Below, piece after piece: positions 27,467 through 37,170 of a stretch of 42,392 bases of DNA. Source of the stretch: Jaenimonas drosophilae (lineage: Eukaryota; Euglenozoa; Kinetoplastea; Trypanosomatida; Trypanosomatidae); assembly GCA_030849065.1 (NCBI GenBank), contig JASAON010001502.1, forward strand, positions 1 to 42,392, read 5' to 3'. The notes under the pieces were generated by a model. It saw only the letters and a program-made list of their open reading frames with translations. It ran no database searches and had not been told where the DNA came from. The translations under genes were made by a program, and so were the position numbers. The number at the start of each line of letters is the position of its first letter. Position 1 is the first letter of the stretch.

Positions 27467-29362
27467 TTATTTCTTGGATGATGTAGTTGATGCAGTTGGC
27501 GGCTGCTTGCTCTTCCGTTGTTGGTAGAGCGCCACACGATCCTTGGCTGCCTTGCCATCATCCTTCTTGGCGCGGCGCAGCGCCCGGCGCTCTTGTGGCG
27601 CGAGCTCCTCCGAACCAACATCGCTGTACTTGCGCGACGAGCCACGGAAGAGGTCCTGCGGGGCCAACGCATTCTCCCGCGTGGTGGCGAAGGAGCCCAC
27701 CGCCTCCACGGCAATCGCCGGCGCTTGGTTCTCCACCGCGCGCACACGAGCATCTAAATCCTGTTGCGCTGGCTTCGGCGTGAAGAAGAAGTTGCTGAGC
27801 GCATCGAGATGCTGCGCCAGACGCTTCCACATCTGCACCGCGCGGAGCTCATCCTTCTCAATCTCCGTCAGCGGCTCCGCGCTCGGTGCTCCGGCCAATC
27901 CCTGCGCCTCCTCCGCCAGGCGGGCCTTCTCCAGGTACTCCTTCTCGTAGAGATCCATCAAGGAGAGCTTCGATTTGGTGGCATCCTGCGCGGCGTTGTA
28001 CTTGGCGGCGTTGAGGTCCTGCGGGGTGCTGAGTGCGGTGCGACGCACCACATCATCAAAATTCTTGCCCACGATGCGCTCCTTGATGCGATCCTCCAGC
28101 TTCGCGGTGAAGGCCTCGGTGATGACGGGAACGGCCTTCATGCCGTGCTCGAAATCAATGTCCTCCACCTCCAACAACGCCTCGCGTGGGCGTTTGTTGG
28201 CCGCCGTTTCACCCGCCATCGTCCAGTCGGTGTTGTGCAAACGGCGCTGCTCGAGACGCTCCACATGACGCTTCTCTCGCAGCCGCTCATTCTCCAGGGC
28301 GGTGAGGTTGGGATCATATTGATACTCATCATCATCATCAGCATCCATGGCCGCATCTCCATCATCACCACCAGCTCCATCATCATCACGGCCAAAGTTG
28401 CCGGCCTCATCTTGCAGGATATCTTCGCGACCGAAAAATTGGCCATCACGCTCGTTGTAGATGGCGGTGGGATCGTCGTACATCATATCATCCTCGAGCT
28501 CCGCATCCTCATCCTCCTCATCGCCCAAGAAGCCTTTGGTGCCATCATCGTCAAAGTCTTCGCCGTACATCTCGCGAAGGGCAGCGAGCTCCTCCTCGGC
28601 AGCCGCCTCATCGTCGTTGCCTTCATCATCATCATTATCGGCATCCATCATGGCACGAGCGTTGCGACGGCGCGAATGATCATCTGCATCCACATCCTCA
28701 CTCATCCCACCCTCATCATCATCATCATCCTCGCCTTTCTTCTCCGCCTCATCGCCCCAGGCATCATCCTCATCACCTCCTTGGCCAAATGCGTAGCGCC
28801 ACTCCTCCGCCTCGGCTGACTTCTTCTGCGGCTTCTTTCGCCGTGCCTCGCGGGCCTCCAACAATGCGTGAATCTCCTCATCGAGCTCACTCTCACTCAT
28901 GGAAGCCTCATTATCATCGCCCGCCTCCTCGGAGCTACCTTCATCCTCCTCATCCTCATCCTCCTCATCGGCATTGCGTGCCACCTTTTTCTTCTTCTTC
29001 GAGGTGGATGATGTTGCAAGATCTGCTTTTCCAAACACCTTCTCCGCGCGACGTACATTATCCTGAAGACGCCGCATTACTGGCCGCAGCACCACATTCA
29101 TTTGGCCCCAAATCTGTTCTGTTGTGATGTGCTTGGATTTGCTCGTGAGGAGCTCATTGCTTGCGTAGAGGAGCTGCGGGGAGTGGAGCCGCGCGGCGAT
29201 GTTGAAGATGGCGGTGAGCGCCTCGCGTGTGGTGGCGCTGCCATCTTTGCGGGAGGCTATGACGCGTGTGGCGTCGATGCCCGCAATGATCTCGGCGGTG
29301 TTGCTAGACTTGGCCAACCGTCGGGGAATCGAGCTAGGGTTCTTCTTGGAGGTATCCATCAT
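27467..29362 (-). CDS. MPP10: U3 snoRNP protein MPP10
   Basis: Component of the small-subunit processome, with IMP3 and IMP4, needed for early 18S rRNA cleavages in the nucleolus. The protein has 631 residues. Residues about 1-125 are helical with a KKKKK patch. About 130-345 is dominated by acidic Asp/Glu runs, typical of MPP10. The C-terminal third carries the family blocks, in order: NKRPREALLEVEDIDFEHGM, VPVITEAFTAKLEDRIKERI, VGKNFDDVVRR, KSKLSLMDLYEKEYLEKA and LDALSNFFFTPKP, each matching human MPHOSPH10. A Lys-rich tail ends the protein. Two consecutive ATGs (29362 and 29359) open the frame; 29363-29608 has none, which supports the start. Confidence 0.92.
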   Translation of the reverse strand: MMDTSKKNPSSIPRRLAKSSNTAEIIAGIDATRVIASRKDGSATTREALTAIFNIAARLHSPQLLYASNELLTSKSKHITTEQIWGQMNVVLRPVMRRLQDNVRRAEKVFGKADLATSSTSKKKKKVARNADEEDEDEEDEGSSEEAGDDNEASMSESELDEEIHALLEAREARRKKPQKKSAEAEEWRYAFGQGGDEDDAWGDEAEKKGEDDDDDEGGMSEDVDADDHSRRRNARAMMDADNDDDEGNDDEAAAEEELAALREMYGEDFDDDGTKGFLGDEEDEDAELEDDMMYDDPTAIYNERDGQFFGREDILQDEAGNFGRDDDGAGGDDGDAAMDADDDDEYQYDPNLTALENERLREKRHVERLEQRRLHNTDWTMAGETAANKRPREALLEVEDIDFEHGMKAVPVITEAFTAKLEDRIKERIVGKNFDDVVRRTALSTPQDLNAAKYNAAQDATKSKLSLMDLYEKEYLEKARLAEEAQGLAGAPSAEPLTEIEKDELRAVQMWKRLAQHLDALSNFFFTPKPAQQDLDARVRAVENQAPAIAVEAVGSFATTRENALAPQDLFRGSSRKYSDVGSEELAPQERRALRRAKKDDGKAAKDRVALYQQRKSKQPPTASTTSSKK

Positions 29363-30539
29363 TCACCTCGTTACAATGTTGGTTGTGTGTTCGTGACGAT
29401 GAAGATTCGGTTGTACTTAGATAGTCTTGTTGTTGTTGTTGTTGTTGCTGATACTGGAATACTCCGCCAACAACTGCCGTTTCAATGTGGTGGAATGCCA
29501 CGCACCGCACAACAAACTGGCCTTCGCTTGCCTGAGCTAAGCTATACTTCAACGTGAAAAAAAAAAAGGCAGCAATAGTTGAGAGATGAGATTGTGTGTT
29601 GGTGTATATCATATTGTTGGGGAGTGCGTCGATGGCATCTCTACGAACGGGGCGCCCTTCATTTTTCAGACCTCGAGAGGCTCATGAAACTGCCATGCCG
29701 CTTTTCCATGCTCCAACCATGATCGCACGCAGTGTGTTGCTGAGTGGTTGCCATCAACGTGTTTCACCCCAAAAACAAAGGTAAGTAGGGCACGTCGGCT
29801 GATGCACATCCGCTCACACACCTCCACCGTACCACCAACGAAGCACATCGCCCAAGCACTTATGTTGTGGATGAAATAGTGAGTCAGAGAAAAAAAAAAA
29901 AAGATACCCGAAATAAACCGTCATCAACAGAGGCACGGAGTAACTGCTCATTCCACATGAACGGAATCATGATGCCCTCAACACAACAACAACGGGAACT
30001 CAGCACAAGCGCACATGTACGACGACAGCAACACACCACACGCACACATCAGTAGCCATCATCAAAGCACAGACTAGGAACTAGAAAAGCCATATTACAC
30101 CATCAACGTGTTTCGTGGTGTGGCGGAGAGCTACAGAGAGGATGATGATGATGATGTTGTGCGCATAAAGGGGGGGATATAGAAGAGGTGAGCCCACCAT
30201 CACTCTGATGTGCTCTCGTGTGTGTTCGCGCATGTGCGTGGAAGCAGCGGCAACAGCTGCTGACATCCAATTTCTTCTCCTGGCCGACGTTGTGTGTCAG
30301 TGCATCTCAGCATCTTCCATCACTGCCAAAAAACTGTTAATGAAGCGAGGAAAAACATGTTCGTCCGCAGCCCAAAAAAAAGAAAAAAAGATTCTGTGCG
30401 CCACCAACATGGAGCCCACCAACTCATGATGGCATCAACGCATGCGTACAGACGTGAGGGGAGGGGGAGAAGACGGGGGAAAGAATGGGAGAGTGGATGG
30501 CTGCGGTGGTGAGTTCCGCCCAAATACTTCTATCATCAT
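29363..30539 (-). other. Long spacer: MPP10 leader plus GRP94 3' region
   Basis: 29363-29608 has no ATG on the transcribed strand. It contains a (GTT)n run at 29430-29447 and an A-run at 29559-29569 with an AG at 29548-29547, a likely acceptor. From 29609 to 30539 I see no convincing gene on either strand. Noted inside: a 15-base direct repeat (29751-29765 and 30100-30114), A-rich runs (29890-29902, 30374-30388) and a (GAT)n run near 30140-30156. Most of it would be GRP94 3' untranslated sequence. Confidence 0.45.
29547..29570 (-). promoter_or_regulatory. Candidate SL trans-splice acceptor (MPP10)
   Basis: T-run at 29569-29559 on the transcribed strand and AG at 29548-29547, giving an ATG-free leader of about 184 bases. 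Confidence 0.45.
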
Positions 30540-32789
30540 CTACAGATCATCATCGTCATCCAAATTCATGCCAGGATGCACGGTTTGGAAGTTGTCGGGC
30601 ATCTCCTCCCCGCCCTCCCCGCCCTCCTGCTCTCCCTCCTCCGTTCCGCTGAAGTACGTATCATCATCGGCGGGCATCAAAGAATCATCCGGGGTGATAT
30701 CCACCGTCATGCGCAACAGACGATTCACTCGGCGTGCGTAGGCCGCCATATCCGCCACCGGGAACTCAGAACGCATGCTTGCCGTGTCATAGAGCACCCA
30801 CGCAATATCACGGCCCATGCCATCCTCCTCATCCACGGCGAAGCGCTTGAAGAGCTCATCGACGAGTGGGTGGCGGTAGTTAACCTCGAGCGTGCGCTCC
30901 GCCTTGGGTGCCTTGCCGTTATAGCCCATCGCCTGCTCGCGAAGGATGTTGGCCATGCGGGCCGTCATTTCCGTCGCAGAGGAGAGGATGAAGGCCTCAC
31001 GCGTCTTGCGTGTGGTGAGTATCACCTTCGTGACATCGGCCTCCCCAAAGAGTGTGCGGAGCTGCTTGAGGAAGGTCTCGTACTTCTTCTCGCGCATGCG
31101 GGTGACGGTGCGCTGTTGCTCATCATCTCCGTCAAACTTCACGCCCTCCTTGGCGAGGCTGATGAGGCGGCGGCCGGAGAACTCGGACACCTGCGATACC
31201 ACATACTCATCAATGGCCTCCGTCATGTAGAGCACCTCCACATCGCGGTGGAGGGCGTCGAGGAGGACGGGGGAGCGCTTGATCTTATCCACGGAATCTC
31301 CAGTGAGGTAGTAGATGCCACGCTGGCCCTCCTTCATTCGGTCAATGTAGCTCTGCAGGCTGATGTACTCATTCTCCGACTTGCTCGACTTGTAGCGGAG
31401 GAGCTTCGTGAGGCGGCCACGGTTGTTGGTATCCTGCAGCACACCCATGCGGATGTGCCGGCCAAATGTTTCCCACAAACGAATGTAGGTGAGCTTCGTC
31501 AAGGTCTTGGTGCCGGGGCGGCCCTCTCCAGCCGTTCCCTCCGTCGCGAGGAGCTCATCCTGCGCGGCCACATCCGCCAGCATCGCCAATGCCTTGCGCA
31601 CCAACTTCTTCTTAATGACGCGGAGGATGCGGTTCTCCTGGAGCACCTCGCGGCTCACGTTCAGTGGGAGATCATTGCTATCCACCACACCCTTGATGAA
31701 GTTGAGGTAGCGCGGGAGCAAATCGCGGAACTCATCCGTGATGAAGACGCGCCGCACGTAGAGCTTGATACTGGAGCTGGACTCCAGCTCCTCCATCACG
31801 CCGCCCCGGTTGGCCTCACCGGGCACGTAGAGGATGGCATCGAACTCCACCTCACCCTCCACGCGGAAGTGGGAGTAGAACATGGGGTTCTTGTAGCTCC
31901 CCGAGATGGATTTGAAGAACTTGTTGTACTCCTCCTCCGTGACCTCATCCATGGGGCGGGTCCAAATGGGTTTGTTCTCATTCACGAGCACCCAACCAGA
32001 GGCCTCCTCGCCACCCTCCGTCTTGCTCTTCTTGCTCTCCTCCTCCACGTAGATGGGGAAATGAACGAACTCACTGTACTGATGCACGATCTTCTTGATC
32101 ACGTCAGATTGGAGGAACTCCGTCGCGTCGGGCTTCACATCAATCACAATCTCCGTGCCACGTCCGAGTGTATTGCCGCGAGGATCCTCATAGAGGAAGT
32201 ACTGGCCATCTCCCGTGGACTCCCAAATGTACTGCGTATCGCTCTCATCACTTTTGCTCGCCACACGCACGCGATCACCAATCAGGAAGACGGAGTAGAA
32301 GCCCACACCAAACTGGCCAATGAGATTGCTGTCCGCGGCACCTTGGTTGTCCTGAAGACGCTCAAGAAAGCGCTTTGTTCCCGAGGTGCCGAGAGAGCCA
32401 AGGTGAGCCGCGAGCTCCTCCTTCGTCATGCCAACGCCACCATCGCGGATGTAGAGCTGCTTCTGCTCCTCGTCAAAGTAGATGCGCATATCCATTTCGG
32501 GGCTCTCGCCGGCCTTGTTTACGGGCTCCTTGGGGTTGGTGAGGTACATCACGCGGATCTTGTCGAGGGCATCGCTGCCATTGGAGATGAGCTCACGAAG
32601 GAAGATGGCGCGGTTGGTGTAGAGTGAATTCACGAGGATATCGAGCATCTTCGCCACCTCTGCCTGAAAGGCAATCGGGGTGCCTTTGGCCGCCCCGGAT
32701 GCAGGAGCCTCTGCCACGGCATAACCGCTGATGAGGACCAACACCAACGCCGCGAGGGCGAAGATGTTCTTGGATCGTCCGTCGCCCAT
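30540..32789 (-). CDS. GRP94/endoplasmin, ER HSP90 chaperone (LPG3-type)
   Basis: ER-lumenal HSP90 ATPase; in Leishmania the orthologue LPG3 is needed for folding of glycoconjugate enzymes. The protein has 749 residues. Residues 1-27 are a signal peptide (basic lead, then IFALAALVLVLISGYAVAEA). The N-terminal ATPase shows FLRELISNGSDALDKIR (63-79), the DGGVGM motif (116-121) and GQFGVGFYS (158-166). The middle domain includes an acidic/basic linker (EEESKKSKTEGGEEASG) and FITDEFRDLLPRYLNF; the C-terminal dimerisation domain includes the family block NPRHPLV-like NYRHPLVDELF. An acidic tail ends in DDDDDL, which resembles the trypanosome MDDL retrieval signal more than KDEL. The first true ATG is 32789; upstream in-frame codons are non-ATG. 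A long antisense frame across it is a codon-bias shadow. Confidence 0.95.
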   Translation of the reverse strand: MGDGRSKNIFALAALVLVLISGYAVAEAPASGAAKGTPIAFQAEVAKMLDILVNSLYTNRAIFLRELISNGSDALDKIRVMYLTNPKEPVNKAGESPEMDMRIYFDEEQKQLYIRDGGVGMTKEELAAHLGSLGTSGTKRFLERLQDNQGAADSNLIGQFGVGFYSVFLIGDRVRVASKSDESDTQYIWESTGDGQYFLYEDPRGNTLGRGTEIVIDVKPDATEFLQSDVIKKIVHQYSEFVHFPIYVEEESKKSKTEGGEEASGWVLVNENKPIWTRPMDEVTEEEYNKFFKSISGSYKNPMFYSHFRVEGEVEFDAILYVPGEANRGGVMEELESSSSIKLYVRRVFITDEFRDLLPRYLNFIKGVVDSNDLPLNVSREVLQENRILRVIKKKLVRKALAMLADVAAQDELLATEGTAGEGRPGTKTLTKLTYIRLWETFGRHIRMGVLQDTNNRGRLTKLLRYKSSKSENEYISLQSYIDRMKEGQRGIYYLTGDSVDKIKRSPVLLDALHRDVEVLYMTEAIDEYVVSQVSEFSGRRLISLAKEGVKFDGDDEQQRTVTRMREKKYETFLKQLRTLFGEADVTKVILTTRKTREAFILSSATEMTARMANILREQAMGYNGKAPKAERTLEVNYRHPLVDELFKRFAVDEEDGMGRDIAWVLYDTASMRSEFPVADMAAYARRVNRLLRMTVDITPDDSLMPADDDTYFSGTEEGEQEGGEGGEEMPDNFQTVHPGMNLDDDDDL

Positions 32790-33057
32790 CACGAACACGT
32801 CTCAAGGATTAGGTTTGGTTGGTGTGTGATGGAGAGATACGCCAAAAGTGGCCGGGGTGTTTTTTTTAGTTCTAGGTTGTAGGGGGAAAGAAGTAGTGTA
32901 TGGAGTTCTCTTTCTGTTGATGCATGAGTGTGTAGAAGAAGAAAAAGATGAAGAGTGTTCTCTCAGCACATGTAGGACATATCCCCCACTCACAATGTGT
33001 GTTGGTGTGGTTCATCTTCACGGTATGGAGCCACAACAGTTAAGATCGAGCCACCAC

Positions 33058-33534
33058 TCACTCCTCAGACGTCTTCCTCGCCGCCTCAAAGGAGGCATGC
33101 GCACGTTCATAACGAATCTGGAGAATGCGATTGCGCTCCTGCACGGCGCGATACTGTGGCATGATGAACTCCATCCCCAACCACGCCATCAACACCGCAC
33201 AGCCCGCAGAGAGGCCGTACTGAAAGCGGCGGAGCACCTTCATGTTGGCCCGCAAGTCCTTCTGCCGCTTCTCTCGTTGACGAGCCTCCAATCCCTGATT
33301 CATGATTTGCTGCGCACGTGCGGAGCTCTTCACATCAAACTGCCGCTGTGTAGTATCGCTCGTGAAGCTCCGCGCCTTCAACGCCTCTTCCTTTCTGGCC
33401 TGGAGGTCCTCCGCAGAGATACCGAGCTCCTTCTCTGGGTGCTGACGGCTTTGCTTCATTTGTGAGCGGAGCTGCTCCGTCATGTTGGCGGTGGACTTCA
33501 CCGCATCACCCACATTTCCATCCAAGCCAGCCAT
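33058..33534 (-). CDS. Small single-pass membrane protein with coiled-coil flank
   Basis: Not recognised. The protein has 158 residues. Residues 1-100 are hydrophilic and helical with Gln, Lys and Arg-rich segments (AEDLQARKEEALKARSF; EARQREKRQKDLRANMKV). One membrane helix lies at about 103-125 (FQYGLSAGCAVLMAWLGMEF), followed by a charged helix (RAVQERNRILQIRYERAHAS) that could form a coiled coil. There is no signal peptide. The topology would suit a mitochondrial or ER membrane protein. ATG 33534 is the first on the transcribed strand after an ATG-free stretch (33535-33648) with an acceptor AG at 33605-33604. Residues further upstream in frame start only with a non-ATG codon. Confidence 0.68.
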   Translation of the reverse strand: MAGLDGNVGDAVKSTANMTEQLRSQMKQSRQHPEKELGISAEDLQARKEEALKARSFTSDTTQRQFDVKSSARAQQIMNQGLEARQREKRQKDLRANMKVLRRFQYGLSAGCAVLMAWLGMEFIMPQYRAVQERNRILQIRYERAHASFEAARKTSEE

Positions 33535-34391
33535 GTTCTCGCACTTGGCAGGCAATGGCCACTAACGATGAGATGAGCGAAGGTCCTCACCGTGCTCGAC
33601 GCGCTACACAAACAACCAAAATAGAAGAAAGAAATGAGTGCGTTGATGCATCTACTCTACTGGAGAACAACAAGCAGCAGCCTTGCCACCCCCACACGCC
33701 ACACACCTTCTCTGTGAGGCATGGAGGAGGATGGATCAAGACACACACAAACACAATTTTCATCTTCTGGAACAAAGGGGGGCACCACCTCCCATCTTCG
33801 CAGCATAGCACACCGCCCGCGAACAACAACAAGTAGCTCGCCGCCCCGCATGCCACTGTGAGAGTGAGAGTGAACGAGTAAGCCCGGAGGAAATAAACAC
33901 ACTTTAACGCGACGCATCCACATTCAAGCCTCTCACCAACTATACACCACATTCAGCGCGACAGAGGTGTGCTGCAGGTGAAGTAGGCTGGGGAACGGAG
34001 CGAGTATAGATGCGCCAGAATAATCTCCGATCATGAAAACATGAAACATCCACCCTTCAGCCTACTTCACTTCTTGTTTGGTGATGCAAACATGTTGCGT
34101 TGAGCATCGCCAAGAAAACTGCCGCGTGGCTCATCTGTCTCGCTCCGATACATATATAGCTCATGAGTGTAGAATGTGCTCCCTGGTTGGCCTCGTGCAG
34201 TGGTATGTAACAGAGGTGTAGGGGGTGTGGGCTGCACGCTGCGAGATCTCCTCCCGCACGCATGGAGCGGGAACCACAACTCCGTGAGGAGCATAGGCAA
34301 GAGATGTTGGGGGGGTGGTGAAGTAAGCGCGCCCCTGATACCACACTCCCTACACACAGACCCACACACACATACACGTACACAAGAGGCC
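33535..34391 (-). other. Long spacer, no gene seen
   Basis: 33535-33648 is the ATG-free leader of the small membrane-protein gene, with a purine tract at 33623-33638 on the plus strand. The remaining 740 bases, presumably 3' untranslated sequence of the U-box gene, hold only short overlapping frames on both strands with no recognisable motif. An AC-rich stretch lies at 34352-34380. Confidence 0.45.
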
Positions 34392-36227
34392 TTAAAAGTT
34401 GTAGAGGTCAGCATCATCACTCTGGCTCTGTGGGGCCATGCTCTGACGAACAACCTGCTGCATCACCATCGCCGCGAGGGCGGTGTTGGGCACAAGCTGC
34501 GAGGCGTTAAGCGGCTTGCCGGTGATGGGGCAGACGGAGCCGTTCTCACGCAGCCATGAGTGAATGGCGTCGGATTCAAACGAGTGGCCGTAGGGGGTTG
34601 TGACGGGGTTCTTCATGACGTGGCCAGTGAGGGCGCAGAGGAGCGAGCGATCAACACCCGTGGTGGTGTCCGTCTTGAGGTTTACCACCTTGATCTTGGT
34701 GCGCATCTTCACCGGTGCGGCGGCCTCATCGATGCTGATCTTCTTGGTGCTCGACTGCTTCTTGGTTGTAAGGGTTGGCATATCACCAAGCAGACGTCCT
34801 GGGGTGGCGGTGGGTGCCACAGCGGCCTTCTGCACGTCCTTCATCTTGAGCTCATTCTCGCACGAGGTGAAGATGGAGCTGATGAGCTGGAAGGTGGCCG
34901 ACTCCATCGCCACCATGGTGTTCGTATCCACGTGATGAAACTGTGTTTTCCACGCCTGCAGGAAGGGCAGGCCGCATGGGCCAACCTGTGTCATGAAGAA
35001 GGAAGTTAAGGATTTGGTTAGCTCCGCCGACGTGAGCTCTGGAATCACCATATCCACCTCCTCCATCCTCTCATCACGTGAGAGCGAATTAACATTGCTC
35101 ATGAAGTGAAACATACTCACGAACAACACCATCATCTGCTGCGATTGGCGTGGGTCAGTGACGGCCATGCGGAGCGGGAGCTGAAGGAGATCGTGGAAGA
35201 AGGGGCAATTCATAGACATCTCCGTCGCGGCATCGCCGAGGTGGTACGTGGCGAAGGTGCAGAACTTGAAGGAGAGAATGAGAGACGGCAGCAGGTGAGG
35301 CGGGAGAGGTGCGCCAGGGTTGTGGGCGAGGGCGTCCAGGAGGTTCTTGGAGAGGAACTCCGCCACGAGCACCACGGTGCCATCGGCGAAGCTCGTCGAG
35401 AGAAGAATGTGCTGCCGCCACGCGAGTGAGTTCTCGGACGAGAATTTGAAGATATTCATGATGGCCCGCATCGTGTTATTGACGGCCTCGCATGTGTGCG
35501 GAGATACCACCGAGTCCTTGAGCGTATCACAGAGTGCCTCACCAATGATATCACTCACCACCTGCACCGCCTTCAGCCGCTGCATCAGATCCAACATGAA
35601 GTTGATCTTGGAAGTGAATTTGCTGCACGAGTGCTCCTCAATCTGGCTGCCCGGGCCAAAGAAGGCCTGTGGCTGCGTGAAGCCGTAGAGGCCGCTAATA
35701 CAGCTACAGCGCAGATCAAACTCATACGGCGGCTCCTTGAGGAGGATCGCCAGCAGTAGCTGAATGGCGAACTGCATGTTTCCCTCGGCGAACTCCAACA
35801 CCCCCGAGGCGGGCAGTTTGCAATCGGTGACACGCATGAGGAGGACTAGCACGTGCTCGGACATGCGGCCCAACTCAGAATCGAAGGGCATCGCACCTTC
35901 ATCGCGGATGGAGCTCTCAAAGATGCTGGTGAGATCTCCGAGGCTCTCAAACACAGCGGGACGCATCGCGGTGAGGGCGAGGTTATTCAAGATGAGGCAA
36001 AACTTCGTCTTGGTGCGGAGTGGCACCACGGCCACATCGGGGTTGTTGAGGTACACCTTGATCAACGTCTGTGAGACGGAGCGGGCGGCGGCGAAGTCGG
36101 CGTTGGTGTTGTGTGAGAGAAAGGTTTGGTTGCTGGGATCACTATCCAGGATCCACTGGTCGATCTCCAGCTCTGTGATGGGCGTGCCATTCTTGAGGCG
36201 GGCATCGAACTGAAGAAGTGAGGCCAT
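34392..36227 (-). CDS. U-box protein with helical-repeat body
   Basis: Predicted ubiquitin ligase of 611 residues. The body (about 1-480) is almost entirely alpha-helical with repeated Leu-rich helices (LKNGTPITELEIDQWIL; FCLILNNLALTAM; IIGEALCDTLKDSVV), suggesting an armadillo-like fold. A Lys/Thr linker follows (about 485-525). The U-box is at 528-592: LLCALTGHVMKNPVTTPYGH, then SFESDAIHSWL and CPITGKPL, with a helix after it. U-boxes bind E2 enzymes and need no zinc. The C-terminus is short and acidic (DDADLYNF). No exact orthologue is named. ATG 36227 follows a 291-base ATG-free stretch and a clear acceptor, so the start is well supported. Confidence 0.82.
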   Translation of the reverse strand: MASLLQFDARLKNGTPITELEIDQWILDSDPSNQTFLSHNTNADFAAARSVSQTLIKVYLNNPDVAVVPLRTKTKFCLILNNLALTAMRPAVFESLGDLTSIFESSIRDEGAMPFDSELGRMSEHVLVLLMRVTDCKLPASGVLEFAEGNMQFAIQLLLAILLKEPPYEFDLRCSCISGLYGFTQPQAFFGPGSQIEEHSCSKFTSKINFMLDLMQRLKAVQVVSDIIGEALCDTLKDSVVSPHTCEAVNNTMRAIMNIFKFSSENSLAWRQHILLSTSFADGTVVLVAEFLSKNLLDALAHNPGAPLPPHLLPSLILSFKFCTFATYHLGDAATEMSMNCPFFHDLLQLPLRMAVTDPRQSQQMMVLFVSMFHFMSNVNSLSRDERMEEVDMVIPELTSAELTKSLTSFFMTQVGPCGLPFLQAWKTQFHHVDTNTMVAMESATFQLISSIFTSCENELKMKDVQKAAVAPTATPGRLLGDMPTLTTKKQSSTKKISIDEAAAPVKMRTKIKVVNLKTDTTTGVDRSLLCALTGHVMKNPVTTPYGHSFESDAIHSWLRENGSVCPITGKPLNASQLVPNTALAAMVMQQVVRQSMAPQSQSDDADLYNF

Positions 36228-37170
36228 TGGATGATGATGAGGAAGGACGGAGGTTGGCTGAGTGAAGGGTGGTGGGCGTCCTTAAGATTGTCTTGGGCTC
36301 AACGTAGGTGGAGCAGGAATGCACGCGAGAGAGATGATGATGATGATGATGGATGATGGCCGCACGTGAGTTCTACGGAACGAGTGATTGGGGTTCGTAG
36401 CCGTACCGTCGCTGTTGATGAATCCAGGAGGCTACGAAGGATGGCGCAATACGCACAAGCTGTACAGGTAGTGGGGTTGCTGAGAAGAAATGGAAAATAG
36501 AAGAAAAGAAGATTGTGGCATGTGTGTGGTTCTTTCTTCACACGTCACTGCAACAGGCACCTACATTCATGCGTGAGGGCCCTTACACCACCAAGTGGGG
36601 TGGTGCTGCCATGATGGAACAGGATATACTCTGGCATACAACTCACAAGTACAGTTAGCCTGGAGAGAGCCTCATTCATCATCCTCGGACACTCACTCTC
36701 TTTATCATGCATCCAGGGGGAAACTGATTGATACACTGGTCATGGAAGGCGAAGAAGAAGAGAGGTGGTTGGGGATTCGTGGAGGTGATGGTGCTCCCTC
36801 TCCGCTCCTTCTCTCGCGCGCGAGCTCCATACTCATTCACAACACATCATGTTGGAAGGAGATCGAAGTGAAGGGTATGTGAGGGGGTGGAGAGAGAACC
36901 GAGCGTGTGCGGAGTATTGGGGGAAGAATAAGAATAATATCCTGAAGTTGTTGTTCTTTTTTCTCAATCTGCACAACCGTATCTATGCAGCACAGCGGAA
37001 AGGTGTGTGGGGGGTTGGAGTTGTCAGCGCCGCGACCATCACAGGCGTGAGGATGAAGCACACCCACGTATAGGGCTTCCTCTCACCTCATCCAAGCCAA
37101 CCCCCATCCCATCCGCACATGAGCGATCTGTGGTGCTCTGAAGAAGATGGTACAGCCCCGTTCAAACAAT
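36228..37170 (-). other. Long spacer: U-box gene leader plus HMG-protein 3' region
   Basis: 36228-36518 has no ATG on the transcribed strand. It includes a (GAT)n run at 36331-36352. The remaining 650 bases show only short frames; I see no gene or RNA there. Confidence 0.5.
36480..36512 (-). promoter_or_regulatory. Candidate SL trans-splice acceptor (U-box gene)
   Basis: Pyrimidine tract at 36512-36482 on the transcribed strand directly followed by AG at 36481-36480. The leader of about 252 bases has no ATG, and the next ATG upstream is at 36521-36519, just beyond the tract. Confidence 0.6.

Noticed and set aside
27764..28819. Plus-strand open frame of 351 codons rich in Ile and Leu
   Set aside because: It is antisense to MPP10; the Ile/Leu richness is the reverse complement of Asp/Glu-rich acidic codons.
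29666..29848. Minus-strand frame of 60 codons starting with ATG 29848
   Set aside because: Short, with no motif, no clear acceptor directly upstream, and in a region best explained as GRP94 3' untranslated sequence.
30576..32627. Plus-strand open frame of 683 codons
   Set aside because: It is exactly antisense to GRP94 and its length follows from the codon bias of that gene. The protein shows no family features.
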